Positions 1 through 8,716 are shown, counted from the first letter of the stretch. The stretch is DNA of 64,000 bases from Pandoraea terrae (GCF_902459695.1 NZ_CABPRZ010000003.1:310001-374000), one strand, 5' to 3'. Made by a program: numbers and translations. The notes: a model not told the origin generated them from the sequence alone.

Positions 1-716
1 TGGCGCAGTTGGTGATGAGCTTCTACGCGGTCGTGATACTGTTCATCGCTGTCGTCATGGGCCTCGTTGCGAAGTTGGCCGGCTTTAGCCTGTGGCGCTT
101 CCTGCGCTACATCAAGGACGAGATATTCATCGTGCTCGGTACGGCATCGTCCGAAAGCGCATTGCCCCGCCTGCTGATCAAGCTCGAACGCCTGGGTTGC
201 GCCAAACAGACGGTCGGCCTGGTGCTGCCTACCGGCTACGCCTTCAACCTCGACGGCACGTCGATCTTCATGTCGATGGGCGTGATGTTCATTGCGCATG
301 CCTACGGAGTGCCGATTACGTTCGAACACCAGTTGGGCATCCTGCTGCTCATGTTGTTGACCTCCAAGGGGGCGGCAACCGTCTCGGGCGGCTCGTTCGT
401 CGTGTTCGCGGCAACGGTGACGTCGACTGGCATCCTGCCGGTGGAAGGGCTCGCGGTGATCTTCGGCGTGTACCGCTTCATGTCGATGGCCATCGCCACA
501 TGCAATACGATCGGCAACAGCCTGGCCACGGTCGTTGTCGCGAAATGGTCGGGGACGTTCGATGCAAGCGTCGCGCAACGACACTTCTATCCGGAACGAT
601 TCCCGGCGACCGCAGCCTCGGACAGCGCATTGGGTGACGGCAACCTGTTGCCCGAAGATGTCAGCGACGCCAATCCGCACCCCACGGGAATCGCGTGGAC
701 GAAATCAGGAAGCTGA
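1..716 (+). CDS. Dicarboxylate/amino acid:cation symporter (DctA/GltP family), 5' truncated
   Basis: C-terminal part of an inner-membrane DAACS carrier that takes up C4-dicarboxylates or acidic amino acids with protons or sodium. The reading frame (codons from base 3) is open to the left edge, so the start lies outside the window and the TTG/ATG codons at 9-17 are not the true start. Visible family landmarks are the serine-rich hairpin GTASSESALP, the substrate/cation motif TGYAFNLDGTS and the second hairpin region around SKGAATVSGG. These match DctA-type carriers more closely than GltP. About 235 residues remain of an expected 430-460. The hydrophilic tail rich in Pro, Asp and Gly is typical of DctA C termini. 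Upstream partners cannot be seen. Confidence 0.9.
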   Translation, partial: AQLVMSFYAVVILFIAVVMGLVAKLAGFSLWRFLRYIKDEIFIVLGTASSESALPRLLIKLERLGCAKQTVGLVLPTGYAFNLDGTSIFMSMGVMFIAHAYGVPITFEHQLGILLLMLLTSKGAATVSGGSFVVFAATVTSTGILPVEGLAVIFGVYRFMSMAIATCNTIGNSLATVVVAKWSGTFDASVAQRHFYPERFPATAASDSALGDGNLLPEDVSDANPHPTGIAWTKSGS

Positions 717-775
717 TTGGCTGCTCGCGAATTGTCAGTCGAGACATTCACCGCTTCATTGATCTCCTCTCGGGC

Positions 776-804
776 TTGACTTTCAATTAACCTGTTGGTT
801 AAAT
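776..804 (+). promoter_or_regulatory. Promoter with embedded ArsR-type operator
   Basis: TTGACT (776-781) and TTAAAT (799-804) are separated by exactly 17 bases. Inside them lies a perfect inverted repeat TTAACC-TGTT-GGTTAA (787-802). TTAACC/GGTTAA palindromes are typical of ArsR regulators that pair with SRPBCC proteins, so autoregulation by the next gene is likely. Transcription should begin about 7 bases after the -10, which is the ArsR start codon itself. Confidence 0.7.
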
Positions 805-810
805 GAAGTC

Positions 811-1188
811 ATGCCTTCCTCCACTGATCCGCTTTCTTCAATCTTTGCCGCCCTGGCCGACCCGACCCGCCGCGCCATCCTGGCACGTCTGTCGGAAGGC
901 GGGGCTTCGGTGGGCGAACTGGGGCGCCCGTTCGACATGTCGGCGCCGGCGATTTCGAAGCACCTTCGCGTGCTTGCAGACGCCGGGCTGATTGAACGGG
1001 AGGTCAGCGCGCGCTGGCGTATCTGCCACCTGCGCGCCGGTGCCCTGCGCGACGCCCATGACTGGCTGGATGCCTATCGCCGCCATTGGGAAGGCAATCT
1101 CGATCGGCTCGTTGAATTCGTCGAGCGTACCCATGCCGCTGACTCCGCCAAAGGGGCTCGCGGTGCAACCAAAGCACGAGGGAAATGA
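811..1188 (+). CDS. ArsR-family winged-helix transcriptional regulator
   Basis: A 125-residue protein with a full ArsR winged helix-turn-helix: the LADPTRRAILARLSEGG start of the domain, the recognition helix near SAPAISKHLRVLADAGLI, then the wing. It lacks the CxC metal-binding motif of arsenic sensors, as do regulators of the SRPBCC-linked subgroup. It should repress its own promoter through the palindrome at 787-802. No Shine-Dalgarno sequence precedes the ATG, and the predicted transcription start coincides with it, which suggests leaderless translation. The stop overlaps the downstream SRPBCC-GST gene (ATGA, 1185-1188), so the two are co-transcribed. The signal it senses cannot be read from the sequence. 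Confidence 0.92.
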   Translation: MPSSTDPLSSIFAALADPTRRAILARLSEGGASVGELGRPFDMSAPAISKHLRVLADAGLIEREVSARWRICHLRAGALRDAHDWLDAYRRHWEGNLDRLVEFVERTHAADSAKGARGATKARGK

Positions 1189-1190
1189 TC

Positions 1191-2273
1191 ATGACCCAAG
1201 CTGCCACGTTTCACCTGGAAATGAACCGCTTCGTTCGCGCGCCGCGCGAGAAAGTGTTCGATGCATTCACGAGCCAGACCGCGCTGGCTGCCTGGCATTG
1301 CCCCCGCGGCATGCGCGTGGTGGAAGCACGCACCGATGCGCGTGTCGGCGGCAAGTACCGCATTGTGATGGGTGGGCGCGATGGCGCGCAGCACATTGTG
1401 GGCGGCGAGTACCAGGCGATGGATCGCGCCAACTTCCTCGCCTATACGTGGTCCTGGGAATCCGGCTCCATGCCGCCCGATCTCAAGACACTGATCGAAG
1501 TCACGCTAACGGACGAGGAGGGCGGCACGCACCTGCACATGCGCCACAGCGGCTTCCCCGATGCATCGACCCGTGATTCGCACAACAGCGGCTGGCAATC
1601 CGTGTTCAACCGGCTCAGCGATTACCTGGACCCGGCCGGCAGCGCAGGTACCGTCACGGTGATCGGCGACCCGCGCAGCACCTACTGCCGCACGGTGCGC
1701 ATGGCGCTCGCGGAAAAAGGCGTGGCTTACTCGTTGCAGCCGCTGCCGCCGCATTCGCCGGAGGTGCTTTCGCGCAATCCGTTCGGCCGCATTCCGGTAT
1801 TTTGCGATGGCCCCATCGAGTTCTACGAAACCCGCGCGATCCTGGGATATATCGAGGAAGCCTTTGACGGGCCGAACTTGCTTCCGCAATCGGGGATCAC
1901 AGCGCGCGCACGGGGCGAGCAATGGATCAGCCTGATCAACTGCCACGCCTACGATGCGATGGTGCGCCGCTATGTCTTGCAGTACGTCTTCCCCAAGGGG
2001 GAGAACGGCCAGCCCGATCGCGCAGTGATCGACGCGGCACTGCCGGAGATCGCCTCGCAACTCGCCGTGCTGGACCAGGCCTACGGCGAGCGCGATTACC
2101 TGGTCGGTACGACGGTGTCGATGGCTGACCTGTTCGTCGCACCGGTCCTTGCGTATGTCGGGATGTTCCCCGAAGGCGCGGCGCTGCTCGAGAAGTCTCC
2201 CAATGTGCAGCGTGGACAGGCGGTCATGCGCGACCGGCCCAGCTTCGCCGCCACACAGCCGCAGCTTGGCTGA
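1191..2273 (+). CDS. SRPBCC (AHSA1-like) - glutathione S-transferase fusion protein
   Basis: A 360-residue two-domain cytosolic protein. Residues about 6-150 form an SRPBCC/AHSA1 domain (FVRAPREKVFDAFTS at the start, GWQSVFNRLSDYL in the last helix). Residues about 155-355 form a complete GST: thioredoxin-like N-domain (DPRSTYCRTVRMALAEKG, then NPFGRIPVF and ETRAILGYI) and a helical C-domain with SMADLFVAPVL. ArsR plus SRPBCC is a common pair, but a C-terminal GST on the SRPBCC protein is unusual and suggests binding or conjugation of a hydrophobic ligand with glutathione. ATG codons occur at 1185 and 1191. GAGGG (1178-1182) fits 1191 better. The reading frame is continuous, so the fusion is not two overlapping genes. 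Substrate unknown. Confidence 0.88.
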   Translation: MTQAATFHLEMNRFVRAPREKVFDAFTSQTALAAWHCPRGMRVVEARTDARVGGKYRIVMGGRDGAQHIVGGEYQAMDRANFLAYTWSWESGSMPPDLKTLIEVTLTDEEGGTHLHMRHSGFPDASTRDSHNSGWQSVFNRLSDYLDPAGSAGTVTVIGDPRSTYCRTVRMALAEKGVAYSLQPLPPHSPEVLSRNPFGRIPVFCDGPIEFYETRAILGYIEEAFDGPNLLPQSGITARARGEQWISLINCHAYDAMVRRYVLQYVFPKGENGQPDRAVIDAALPEIASQLAVLDQAYGERDYLVGTTVSMADLFVAPVLAYVGMFPEGAALLEKSPNVQRGQAVMRDRPSFAATQPQLG

Positions 2274-2293
2274 CACCGGGCGCCGATGTCAGC

Positions 2294-2360
2294 GACGGCA
2301 GGCCGGAGACGCCTGCCGTCAATCCAGTCGAATGAGGTAGCCCGACATCGCCTCATTCGA
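2294..2360. terminator. Two hairpins between convergent genes
   Basis: Two perfect 10-bp stems follow one another between the SRPBCC-GST stop and the convergent ABC ATPase stop: GACGGCAGGC/GCCTGCCGTC (2294-2303 and 2311-2320) and TCGAATGAGG/CCTCATTCGA (2328-2337 and 2351-2360). Neither has a clear T-tract, so they may act in both directions or be Rho-assisted. Confidence 0.5.
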
Positions 2361-2394
2361 GTTTCGACGCGTCCATGACAATAGCGGTGTCAAC

Positions 2395-3123
2395 TCAGTG
2401 CGTGCGGAGCTCGGAGAGGAACTGTTGCGCGCGCGGGTGTTTGGGCTGAGAAAAAAACTCGCCAGGCTTGGCCACTTCGAGAATCTGTCCCTTGTCCATG
2501 AACCAGATGGTATCGGCCACCTCGCGAGCAAACCCCATCTCGTGCGTGACACATACCATCGTCATTCCCTCCCTTGCCAGCGCTTTCATGACCTGAAGGA
2601 CCTCGCCGACCATTTCCGGGTCGAGCGCGCTGGTGGGTTCGTCGAACAGCATCACCGGCGGATTCATGGCCAGTGCCCTGGCAATGGCGACCCGCTGCTG
2701 CTGTCCTCCGGAGAGCTGTCCAGGGTAGGCGTCCGCTTTACTTTTCAAGCCAACGCGCTCGAGAAGCCGCAGCGCCGTTTCCCGGGCATCCGCTTTGTTG
2801 ACGCGGCCAACGGCGGTCGGTGCAAGAACGATGTTCTCAAGCACCGACATATGAGGAAACAGATTGAATTGCTGGAAGACGAACCCGACACCGGAACGGA
2901 GTTTGTTCACGTCGAGACCGATGGCGTGGACGTCGTGACCGTCGACGGTAATGGAACCCTCCTTGATATCTTCCAGCCGATTGACGGTGCGAATGAGGGT
3001 TGACTTGCCGGAGCCGGACGGTCCGCAGACGACCACGACTTCGCCCCGCTTCACTTGTGCCGTGACGTCAACGAGGGCGTGGTACTCCCCGTACCACTTA
3101 TTCACCTTGGAGAAGTAGATCAT
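2395..3123 (-). CDS. Polar amino-acid ABC transporter ATP-binding protein (GlnQ/GltL type)
   Basis: A 242-residue ATPase that powers the importer encoded just upstream. Walker [11 protein letters not shown]-loop [17 protein letters not shown], signature [16 protein letters not shown], Walker [17 protein letters not shown] and the H-loop [12 protein letters not shown] are all intact. The [12 protein letters not shown] segment is characteristic of the polar amino-acid (PAAT) subfamily. The ORF overlaps the permease gene by 26 bases, so expression is coupled. It is the last gene of a four-gene operon read leftwards: binding protein, permease, permease, ATPase. Confidence 0.95.
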   Translation of the reverse strand: MIYFSKVNKWYGEYHALVDVTAQVKRGEVVVVCGPSGSGKSTLIRTVNRLEDIKEGSITVDGHDVHAIGLDVNKLRSGVGFVFQQFNLFPHMSVLENIVLAPTAVGRVNKADARETALRLLERVGLKSKADAYPGQLSGGQQQRVAIARALAMNPPVMLFDEPTSALDPEMVGEVLQVMKALAREGMTMVCVTHEMGFAREVADTIWFMDKGQILEVAKPGEFFSQPKHPRAQQFLSELRTH

Positions 3124-3832
3124 TGGCTTGACTCCGTTGGGTCGAAGCGCCCTTGCGCTTGTTGTAGATGCGCTTCTCGAGGCGATGTGCGAACTGGGTC
3201 AGGACAAAGCACACGATGAAGTAGGTCAGGGCCAGGATGGCGAAGACGCCAAACGGCTGGGTCAGCAGGTTGTTGTTCACCTGACTTGCCGAGAAAGTCA
3301 GCTCCTGCACGCTGATGACGTATCCAAGCGACGTTTCCTTGATCGTGGACACGAACTGACTCACCATGCTCGGCAGCATGTTGTAGAGCGCTTGAGGAAG
3401 CACCACGCGGAAGGTCGTCGTGAAATACGACAAGCCCAGTGCTCGAGCAGCTTCCACCTGGCCGCGCGGTAGTGCTTCGATACCCGCGCGAATGACTTCG
3501 CCGAGGTAAGCCGACTCATAAACAACCAGTGTGCACAGCAGCGTCGTGAAGCCGGTCACCGGCCGGCCGATGATCAAAGGCACGAAGAAATACACCCAGA
3601 AAATCAGCATGATGAGCGGCACGCCGCGCACCACGTACACGATAACCGTGGTCGGGATTCTGAACAGCGCGATAGGGCTGGTACGTCCCACGGCGATCAG
3701 GACGCTGAACGGGAACGAGAGGGCCAGGCCTGCCACCGACAAAATCAACGTGAGCGCCAGCCCGCCGAGTGGGCCATTGGGGTACTGCCCGAGCAGCAGT
3801 AGTTCCCAATTGTTCTTCAGGATATCGAGCAT
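3098..3832 (-). CDS. Polar amino-acid ABC transporter permease (GltK/GlnP-like)
   Basis: A 244-residue inner-membrane permease with about five transmembrane segments. It carries the EAA-type cytoplasmic loop that contacts the ATPase ([20 protein letters not shown]) and the PAAT motif [11 protein letters not shown]. It starts three bases after the stop of the other permease gene and overlaps the ATPase gene. With its partner it should form a heterodimeric channel. Homology alone does not separate glutamate/aspartate from glutamine, cystine or other amino acids as substrate. Confidence 0.93.
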   Translation of the reverse strand: MLDILKNNWELLLLGQYPNGPLGGLALTLILSVAGLALSFPFSVLIAVGRTSPIALFRIPTTVIVYVVRGVPLIMLIFWVYFFVPLIIGRPVTGFTTLLCTLVVYESAYLGEVIRAGIEALPRGQVEAARALGLSYFTTTFRVVLPQALYNMLPSMVSQFVSTIKETSLGYVISVQELTFSASQVNNNLLTQPFGVFAILALTYFIVCFVLTQFAHRLEKRIYNKRKGASTQRSQANDLLLQGE

Positions 3833-3835
3833 GAT

Positions 3836-4534
3836 TCAGCGCCCCTTGATGCGATGTTTGCTCGACGTGGCTGCGCCGGCCGCCATTATCAGAAGCGAAA
3901 TCAGCAGATACACGACTGTGGCAACGAGATAGCTCTCGAAGGTCCTGAATGTGTGGTTCTCAATTTCGCGAGTGGCGTATGAGAGTTCCGCGCATCCGAT
4001 GGCCATGGCGAGACTGGTGTTCTTGAAAAGCAATACCGAATGGTTTATCAAAGGCGGCATCGCAACCCGAACGGCTTGGGGAAGTACGACGTAGCGCATC
4101 GTTTTCACGTACGACAGCCCTAATGAGCGGGATGCTTCTTGTTGGCCATGAGGCACGGCGCGAAGTCCGCTGCGCAGATCTTCGGAGATGTACGCCGCCA
4201 TGCAAAGTCCAATGGCGATAACGGAGAAGAGAAATTCGCCGTTGTGCGTGTTGAACCAGGTTTGAATGGCGTCAGGAAGGATTGCCGATATGCCGAAGTA
4301 CCAGAGCAGTATCTGCACCAGCATCGGCACATTCTGATGATAGGCAACGTACGCCTTGACAAACTTCTGAAGTATCCGGCCGCCGCCGAGCCGCAATACG
4401 GCGAGAATCGTTCCGACGAGAATCGCCAAAATCCAGGCTTCGACCGTGAGAAGCAGCGTGAGCTTCAGCCCTTTGAACAGCAGGGCGCCATACTCACCAT
4501 GAAATACGGCGTTGAAATCCAGCTGGTAATTCAT
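3836..4534 (-). CDS. Polar amino-acid ABC transporter permease (GltJ-like)
   Basis: A 232-residue integral membrane protein, the second permease of the importer. It has the EAA-loop (EASRSLGLSYVKTMRYVVLP) and the NVPMLVQILLWYFG segment of PAAT permeases. An in-frame GTG lies two codons upstream (4540), but the ATG at 4534 is better spaced from upstream G-rich sequence. It sits between the binding-protein gene and the other permease gene, with short gaps. Confidence 0.92.
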   Translation of the reverse strand: MNYQLDFNAVFHGEYGALLFKGLKLTLLLTVEAWILAILVGTILAVLRLGGGRILQKFVKAYVAYHQNVPMLVQILLWYFGISAILPDAIQTWFNTHNGEFLFSVIAIGLCMAAYISEDLRSGLRAVPHGQQEASRSLGLSYVKTMRYVVLPQAVRVAMPPLINHSVLLFKNTSLAMAIGCAELSYATREIENHTFRTFESYLVATVVYLLISLLIMAAGAATSSKHRIKGR

Positions 4535-4585
4535 ATGCACCCCATCGTTGCTACGAGGCGCGGGAGACCCCGCGCCCGTTATGCG

Positions 4586-5410
4586 TCATTGTGTCTTGAT
4601 GGGTTGAATCGTAAATTCACGATTCATCTTGAAGATGGAGCCTTGGCCTAGCCATTTGTCGAAGATCTGTTTCGCTTCGCCGGACTTTTCCATGGCCTGA
4701 AGTGCGGCGTTCACGGCTTTCTGGAACGCCGGTTGGTCCTTTCGGACGCCCAGGCCCCATGTTTCTTCGCCGAGCGGCGGGGTCAGCACTGTGATTTTCC
4801 CGTTTGCGCCCAGCTTCGCGATGAATCGGCGAAGCAGCGTTTCGGATAGCGCGTAGCCGTCAACTTTGCCTTGGGCCAGCGCCATGAACGCCGACGGGCC
4901 GTCTTCGTAGCTGACGAGTTGGGCGGTCGGAAGGACTTTGGCCAGGAAGTTCTGTGTACTCGAACCCTTGATGATGCTGATGCGTTTGCCGGCCAGGTCG
5001 TCACGCATCTTGTAGGGGCCGTCCGCTCGCACGGCCAACCGGTGTTGGCTCACGAAGTAGCCGTCGCTGAAGCCGATTTGCTTTGCTCGTTCAGGCGTAT
5101 ATCCGAGCACCGCTGCGAGCAAATCAACGTGGCCGCCGAGCAGTTCGGGGATACGGCCCTCGAGCGACACAATCTTCAGTTCGGGCTTGACCCCGAGATG
5201 TTTGGCGACACCCTTGCAAAAATCGATGTCATAGCCCTGCAGCTCGCGAGTCGCCTGGTCCTGGAAACCGAATGGCTCAAGGTTGCTTTGTACGCCGCAC
5301 ACGAGGGTTCCGCGCGCTTTGATGTCACTGAGTTCATCCGCATGCACGCTGCTCGCAAAAGCGGCAGTCAGGGCGCATACGGCAACGGCGAGTTGCGCAA
5401 TCGTCTTCAT
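4586..5410 (-). CDS. Periplasmic amino-acid-binding protein of ABC importer (SBP_bac_3)
   Basis: A 274-residue solute-binding protein. Residues 1-25 form a Sec signal peptide (KTIAQLAVAVCALTAAFASS, then VHA) with likely cleavage before DELSDIKARG. The mature part is a family-3 amino-acid-binding domain: GTLVCGVQSNLEPFGFQD, YDIDFCKGVAKHLG and GKRISIIKGSSTQNFL are typical. An ATG four codons earlier (5422) is in frame, but GGAG just inside that longer version is ideally placed for the ATG at 5410. First gene of the importer operon. Its upstream region carries the shared AAAAAGCGAT element, which suggests control by the adjacent LysR protein. Confidence 0.93.
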   Translation of the reverse strand: MKTIAQLAVAVCALTAAFASSVHADELSDIKARGTLVCGVQSNLEPFGFQDQATRELQGYDIDFCKGVAKHLGVKPELKIVSLEGRIPELLGGHVDLLAAVLGYTPERAKQIGFSDGYFVSQHRLAVRADGPYKMRDDLAGKRISIIKGSSTQNFLAKVLPTAQLVSYEDGPSAFMALAQGKVDGYALSETLLRRFIAKLGANGKITVLTPPLGEETWGLGVRKDQPAFQKAVNAALQAMEKSGEAKQIFDKWLGQGSIFKMNREFTIQPIKTQ

Positions 5411-5533
5411 TGAATGCTCCATCTACGTAGCGGTGGTCCAAATATTGCGGTGACCACGCCCATGGACGTCGCATCTAGCCGATTGTAGACTCGCGGGTCA
5501 CCGATGAACCGATTGTTTCAGGGCAAAAATAAC

Positions 5534-5578
5534 GAAAATAGCGATATTTTTTTATGATTTTCCATGAGAAAAAGCGAT
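5534..5578 (-). promoter_or_regulatory. Putative LysR operator, site A (importer promoter)
   Basis: An AT-rich island upstream of the binding-protein gene with two direct copies of AGCGAT (5540-5545 and 5573-5578). The second lies in GAGAAAAAGCGAT (5566-5578), a 13-mer found again, identical, at 11673-11685 upstream of the class V PLP gene. A related sequence precedes the RraA-like gene. The assignment to the LysR regulator encoded between these sites is inferred. Confidence 0.55.
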
Positions 5579-5648
5579 GTATTGCGCGGCCCCCCGGGTT
5601 CAAGGGCTTCTTGATGAGATCGGGTTTCAGCGTTTGATGTGGCCGACG

Positions 5649-6599
5649 CTACTTCGAGGGAATTCCCCTACGTTGGCCGGGTGCTGGTTTGGGGGCCTGT
5701 GGCGTCAAAAGCAGCGCACTGAAGTCGCAGCTCTCTTCAGCCAGCTTGGCGATTTCCGCATTAAGGGAATAGGCGTGATCGGCACGATACAGGGCCACGT
5801 ATTCGATCGGGGGAAGCGGTGGGCGCGTCCGTATTTCCTGCAGCACGCCGCCGGCGATCAGGTAGTTGAGGCATGCTTTGGGCAGATAGCTCACGCCCAT
5901 GCCGGACAACGTCAATCCAATCTGCGCCAACAGGTTGTTACTGGCGAATACTTTGGGGATACTCACGCCGTGCTCGAGAAGGAACCGGCCGTAGGTCATG
6001 CCCGTGCCTGAAAGGTTTCCTTGGGTCAGCAGGGGAAACTGGGCGATTTCGGAAAGCGGAATCGAGCCTTTGTTCTGCGCCATCCCGGGCACACAGAGCC
6101 ATGCATTCTCGACGGAGGCGATGTGCGTCGAAACAAAGCGTTCGCTGACGGGCGCACTCGGGACGATGATGAAGTCCACCGTGTCGGCCTCAAGCCGCTC
6201 ACGCAGCGTGGCGCTCAGTTCGACTTCGGCCTCCACGACGACCTTTGGATACGCCCGCTTGATGGCGGCGATGAGGTGCGGCAACCAAGTAAGTGCAGTC
6301 AGTTCGGTCACGCCCAGGCGCAACCGCCGTACCAGCACCTCTTTCGCACTCACGCGTTCGACGATTTCGTCGCGCCGTTCCAGCAGCTCTTTGGCGTAAT
6401 GAAAGAGCTCCTCCCCCTTCTCCGTCAGCCTGGCGCTGCGCTTCGAGCGGTCGAACACATCAAACTCGAAGGTGCTCTCGAGCTCCTGGACGCGCTTCGA
6501 GATCGCTGACTGACTCGCATTGAGCTTGCTCGCGGCAGCTTCGAAAGAGCCGAGTTGCACAATCCAGTACAGCGCCTCGACTTGCTTGAAGGTAAGCAT
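5649..6599 (-). CDS. LysR-family transcriptional regulator of the amino-acid catabolic locus
   Basis: A 316-residue LysR regulator. The N-terminal winged helix-turn-helix is clear (FKQVEALYWIVQLGSFEAAA, NASQSAISKRVQELE), followed by the helical linker and a periplasmic-binding-protein-like effector domain (about residues 90-295). The longer TTG start at 6611 is rejected because GGAG there is well placed as Shine-Dalgarno for the ATG at 6599. The gene lies between the importer operon and the divergent RraA-aminotransferase-symporter operon, and both flanking intergenic regions share an AGCGAT/ATCGCT element. It is the obvious candidate activator or repressor of both. The effector is probably the imported amino acid or its keto product, by inference. 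Confidence 0.92.
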   Translation of the reverse strand: MLTFKQVEALYWIVQLGSFEAAASKLNASQSAISKRVQELESTFEFDVFDRSKRSARLTEKGEELFHYAKELLERRDEIVERVSAKEVLVRRLRLGVTELTALTWLPHLIAAIKRAYPKVVVEAEVELSATLRERLEADTVDFIIVPSAPVSERFVSTHIASVENAWLCVPGMAQNKGSIPLSEIAQFPLLTQGNLSGTGMTYGRFLLEHGVSIPKVFASNNLLAQIGLTLSGMGVSYLPKACLNYLIAGGVLQEIRTRPPLPPIEYVALYRADHAYSLNAEIAKLAEESCDFSALLLTPQAPKPAPGQRRGIPSK

Positions 6600-6621
6600 C
6601 GTCGTCTCCAAACATGAAATT

Positions 6622-6657
6622 TATCGATATTTTACGATAGAAAAAAATCGCTTTTTT
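6622..6657 (+). promoter_or_regulatory. Putative LysR operator, site B (divergent promoter)
   Basis: Between the LysR gene and the RraA-like gene. It contains the inverted repeat TATCG-N8-CGATA (6623-6640), a classic LysR-box geometry, followed by ATCGCTTTTTT (6647-6657). Read on the other strand this gives AAAAAAGCGAT, the element also seen at sites A (5566-5578) and C (11673-11685). Confidence 0.6.
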
Positions 6658-6725
6658 ACAACAATTTGGCGCCGTATTGTTATCTCCGTTGCGCCGCTTG
6701 GCGTCTTACAAGACGGAGATTTTTC

Positions 6726-7391
6726 ATGAGCCTCCCGGGCTTTCGCGTCAATCCGGCGCCTGTCGTAGCACCGGCATCCATCGTTGCCGCACTCGAGAAG
6801 GTTGTCGTACCCCATTTGAGCGACAACCTTGCACGTAGCATCGGCATTGTCGGACTCACGCGCTATAACCGAACGCGCAAGCTCATCGGTACCGCCTTTA
6901 CCGTCAAGTGCCGTCCAGGCGACAACCTGATGGTTTACAAGGCACTCACGATGCTTCAGCCGGGCCATGTCCTGGTGATAGACGGCGGTGGCAATTCCCG
7001 CAATGCGCTTGTCGGTGAACTTATCAAGCTGCACGCACAGGCGCAGGGTTGCGTCGGCTTTGTGATTGACGGCGCAATTCGAGACGTGGCCTGTTTCGAA
7101 GATTTTCCGTGTTATGCCCGAAGCGTCATCCACCGCGGTCCGTACAAAGACGGTCCCGGCGAACTGAATGTGCCGGTCAGCGTGGGCGACCAGATTGTGA
7201 ACCCGGGCGACATCATCGTGGGCGATGAGGACGGCGTGGTTTGCTTCCCGCAATCCGACGCCGACGAGCTCCTGGCACTCGCGGCCAAACACAATGAGAA
7301 GGAGCAGGCCATTCAGGCGGAGATCGCGACGGGGCACCGCGAACAGGCGTGGATCAAAACGATTCTTGAAGCCAAGGGTCTGGCCGCATAA
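6726..7391 (+). CDS. RraA-family aldolase/decarboxylase (HMG/CHA aldolase-like)
   Basis: A 221-residue protein of the RraA/class II pyruvate-aldolase fold. The active-site segments are present: VIDGGGNSRNALVGE and VIDGAIRDV. The Arg-Asp pair (R119, D120) is what 4-hydroxy-4-methyl-2-oxoglutarate/4-carboxy-4-hydroxy-2-oxoadipate aldolases and oxaloacetate decarboxylases need for divalent-metal catalysis. The RNase E inhibitor RraA of E. coli has Arg-Gln there, so an enzymatic role is favoured. The start at 6726 has GGAG (6715-6718) upstream; the longer open frame from 6666 runs into the operator. It leads an operon with an aminotransferase (25-base gap) and a symporter. A likely job is cleaving the 2-keto acid that the aminotransferase makes, releasing pyruvate. 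Confidence 0.85.
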   Translation: MSLPGFRVNPAPVVAPASIVAALEKVVVPHLSDNLARSIGIVGLTRYNRTRKLIGTAFTVKCRPGDNLMVYKALTMLQPGHVLVIDGGGNSRNALVGELIKLHAQAQGCVGFVIDGAIRDVACFEDFPCYARSVIHRGPYKDGPGELNVPVSVGDQIVNPGDIIVGDEDGVVCFPQSDADELLALAAKHNEKEQAIQAEIATGHREQAWIKTILEAKGLAA

Positions 7392-7416
7392 CTCATCCGG
7401 AATTCTCGAGCTCAAC

Positions 7417-8628
7417 ATGTCGAATACCCCATTTCTCTCCGAACGCATCCATCGAATCAAGCCGTCGCCAAGCATGGCTGCAAAGGCACTCGTCGATAAG
7501 CTGCGAGCGGAAGGCCGCGATATCATCGATTTCACGATTGGCGAGCCGGACCTGCCAACCCCTGACCACGTGATCGAAGCGGCAATCGCCGCGATGCGTG
7601 CCGGACGGACCAAATACACCGGCTCCAGCGGTACGCCGGAATTGCGCAAGGCAATTGCGACAAAGCTTCTGCGGGACAATCAAGTTGAATTCGGCCCTCA
7701 GAACATCGTCGTGGGTGCCGGCGGGAAACACATCATCTTTCATGCGCTTTCGGTGACGTTGAACCCGGGCGACGAAGTCATCATTCATGCGCCGTATTGG
7801 GTTTCCTATCCGGACATGGTTGTCGTGAACGACGGCGTTCCTGTCGTCGTTGTCGGCAGCGAACCCGAAGGGTTCAAGTTGACGCCGGCCGCACTGGAGT
7901 CGGCGATCACGCCGGCGACGAAATGGCTCATCCTCAACAGCCCCAATAATCCGACGGGTGCTGTCTACTCCGAAGAAGAGATCCGGGCGTTGGGAGAGGT
8001 GTTGACGCGCCATCCGCACGTTTGGCTGATGTCAGATGAAATTTACGAGCATTTCATCTTCGACGGAAGTAAACACGTATCCCCGTTGGCGGTCGTGCCG
8101 GAACTTCGGGAGCGCAGTTTGATTGTCAATGGTGCGTCGAAGGGTTATTCGATGACCGGGTGGCGACTGGGTTATGGTGCGGGTCCGGCGACTCTGGTCA
8201 ACGCTATTTCGAAATTGATTTCGCAGACAACGACTTGCCCGAGCTCCATTAGCCAAGCGGCAGCGATTGCCGCATTCGCTGGCAGTCAAGCGTCCCCGCA
8301 GCACGCTGCCAAGGTCTTCGCAGCACGAGGAAAGCTCATGGCGCAACTGCTCAAAGATGCGCCAGGCATGCGAGTGACGCCTCCCTCTGGCGCGTTCTAT
8401 CTCTACCCGTCCGTTGCCGGCATGCTCGGAAAGAGGACGCCGAAGGGCAAGACGCTCAACTCCGACATGGACGTGGTCAGCTATTTCACGGAGGAAGCCG
8501 GCGTGGCCACGCTGGATGGCACCGCTTATGGTGTTCCTCCGCACATTCGACTCTCGTTCGCCGCGTCGGAAGACGCGATTCGTGAAGGATGCAAGCGCAT
8601 TGTCGCCGCTTGCGTGGCACTGGGCTGA
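7417..8628 (+). CDS. Pyridoxal-phosphate class I/II aminotransferase (aspartate aminotransferase-like)
   Basis: A 403-residue fold-type I enzyme of the I-gamma aspartate aminotransferase group. Visible residues are N175 in NSPNNPTG, D207 and Y210 in LMSDEIYEH, the Schiff-base lysine K242 in SKGYSMTGWRLGY, and the distal carboxylate-binding arginine in PPHIRLSFA. The open frame extends upstream to 7225, but that stretch overlaps the RraA-like gene in another frame; the ATG at 7417 gives the normal family length. It lies in an operon with the RraA-type aldolase, which suggests transamination of a substituted glutamate or aspartate to a keto acid that the aldolase cleaves. The exact substrate is inferred, not seen. 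Confidence 0.93.
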   Translation: MSNTPFLSERIHRIKPSPSMAAKALVDKLRAEGRDIIDFTIGEPDLPTPDHVIEAAIAAMRAGRTKYTGSSGTPELRKAIATKLLRDNQVEFGPQNIVVGAGGKHIIFHALSVTLNPGDEVIIHAPYWVSYPDMVVVNDGVPVVVVGSEPEGFKLTPAALESAITPATKWLILNSPNNPTGAVYSEEEIRALGEVLTRHPHVWLMSDEIYEHFIFDGSKHVSPLAVVPELRERSLIVNGASKGYSMTGWRLGYGAGPATLVNAISKLISQTTTCPSSISQAAAIAAFAGSQASPQHAAKVFAARGKLMAQLLKDAPGMRVTPPSGAFYLYPSVAGMLGKRTPKGKTLNSDMDVVSYFTEEAGVATLDGTAYGVPPHIRLSFAASEDAIREGCKRIVAACVALG

Positions 8629-8716
8629 CTGAGTCAACATGCACCGCCGGCGCTTCCATGTCGGCGGTGCGCGTCGTTTGCGTCACTGGAGTACGGCGCA
8701 AGCAGGAGAGAGAAAC

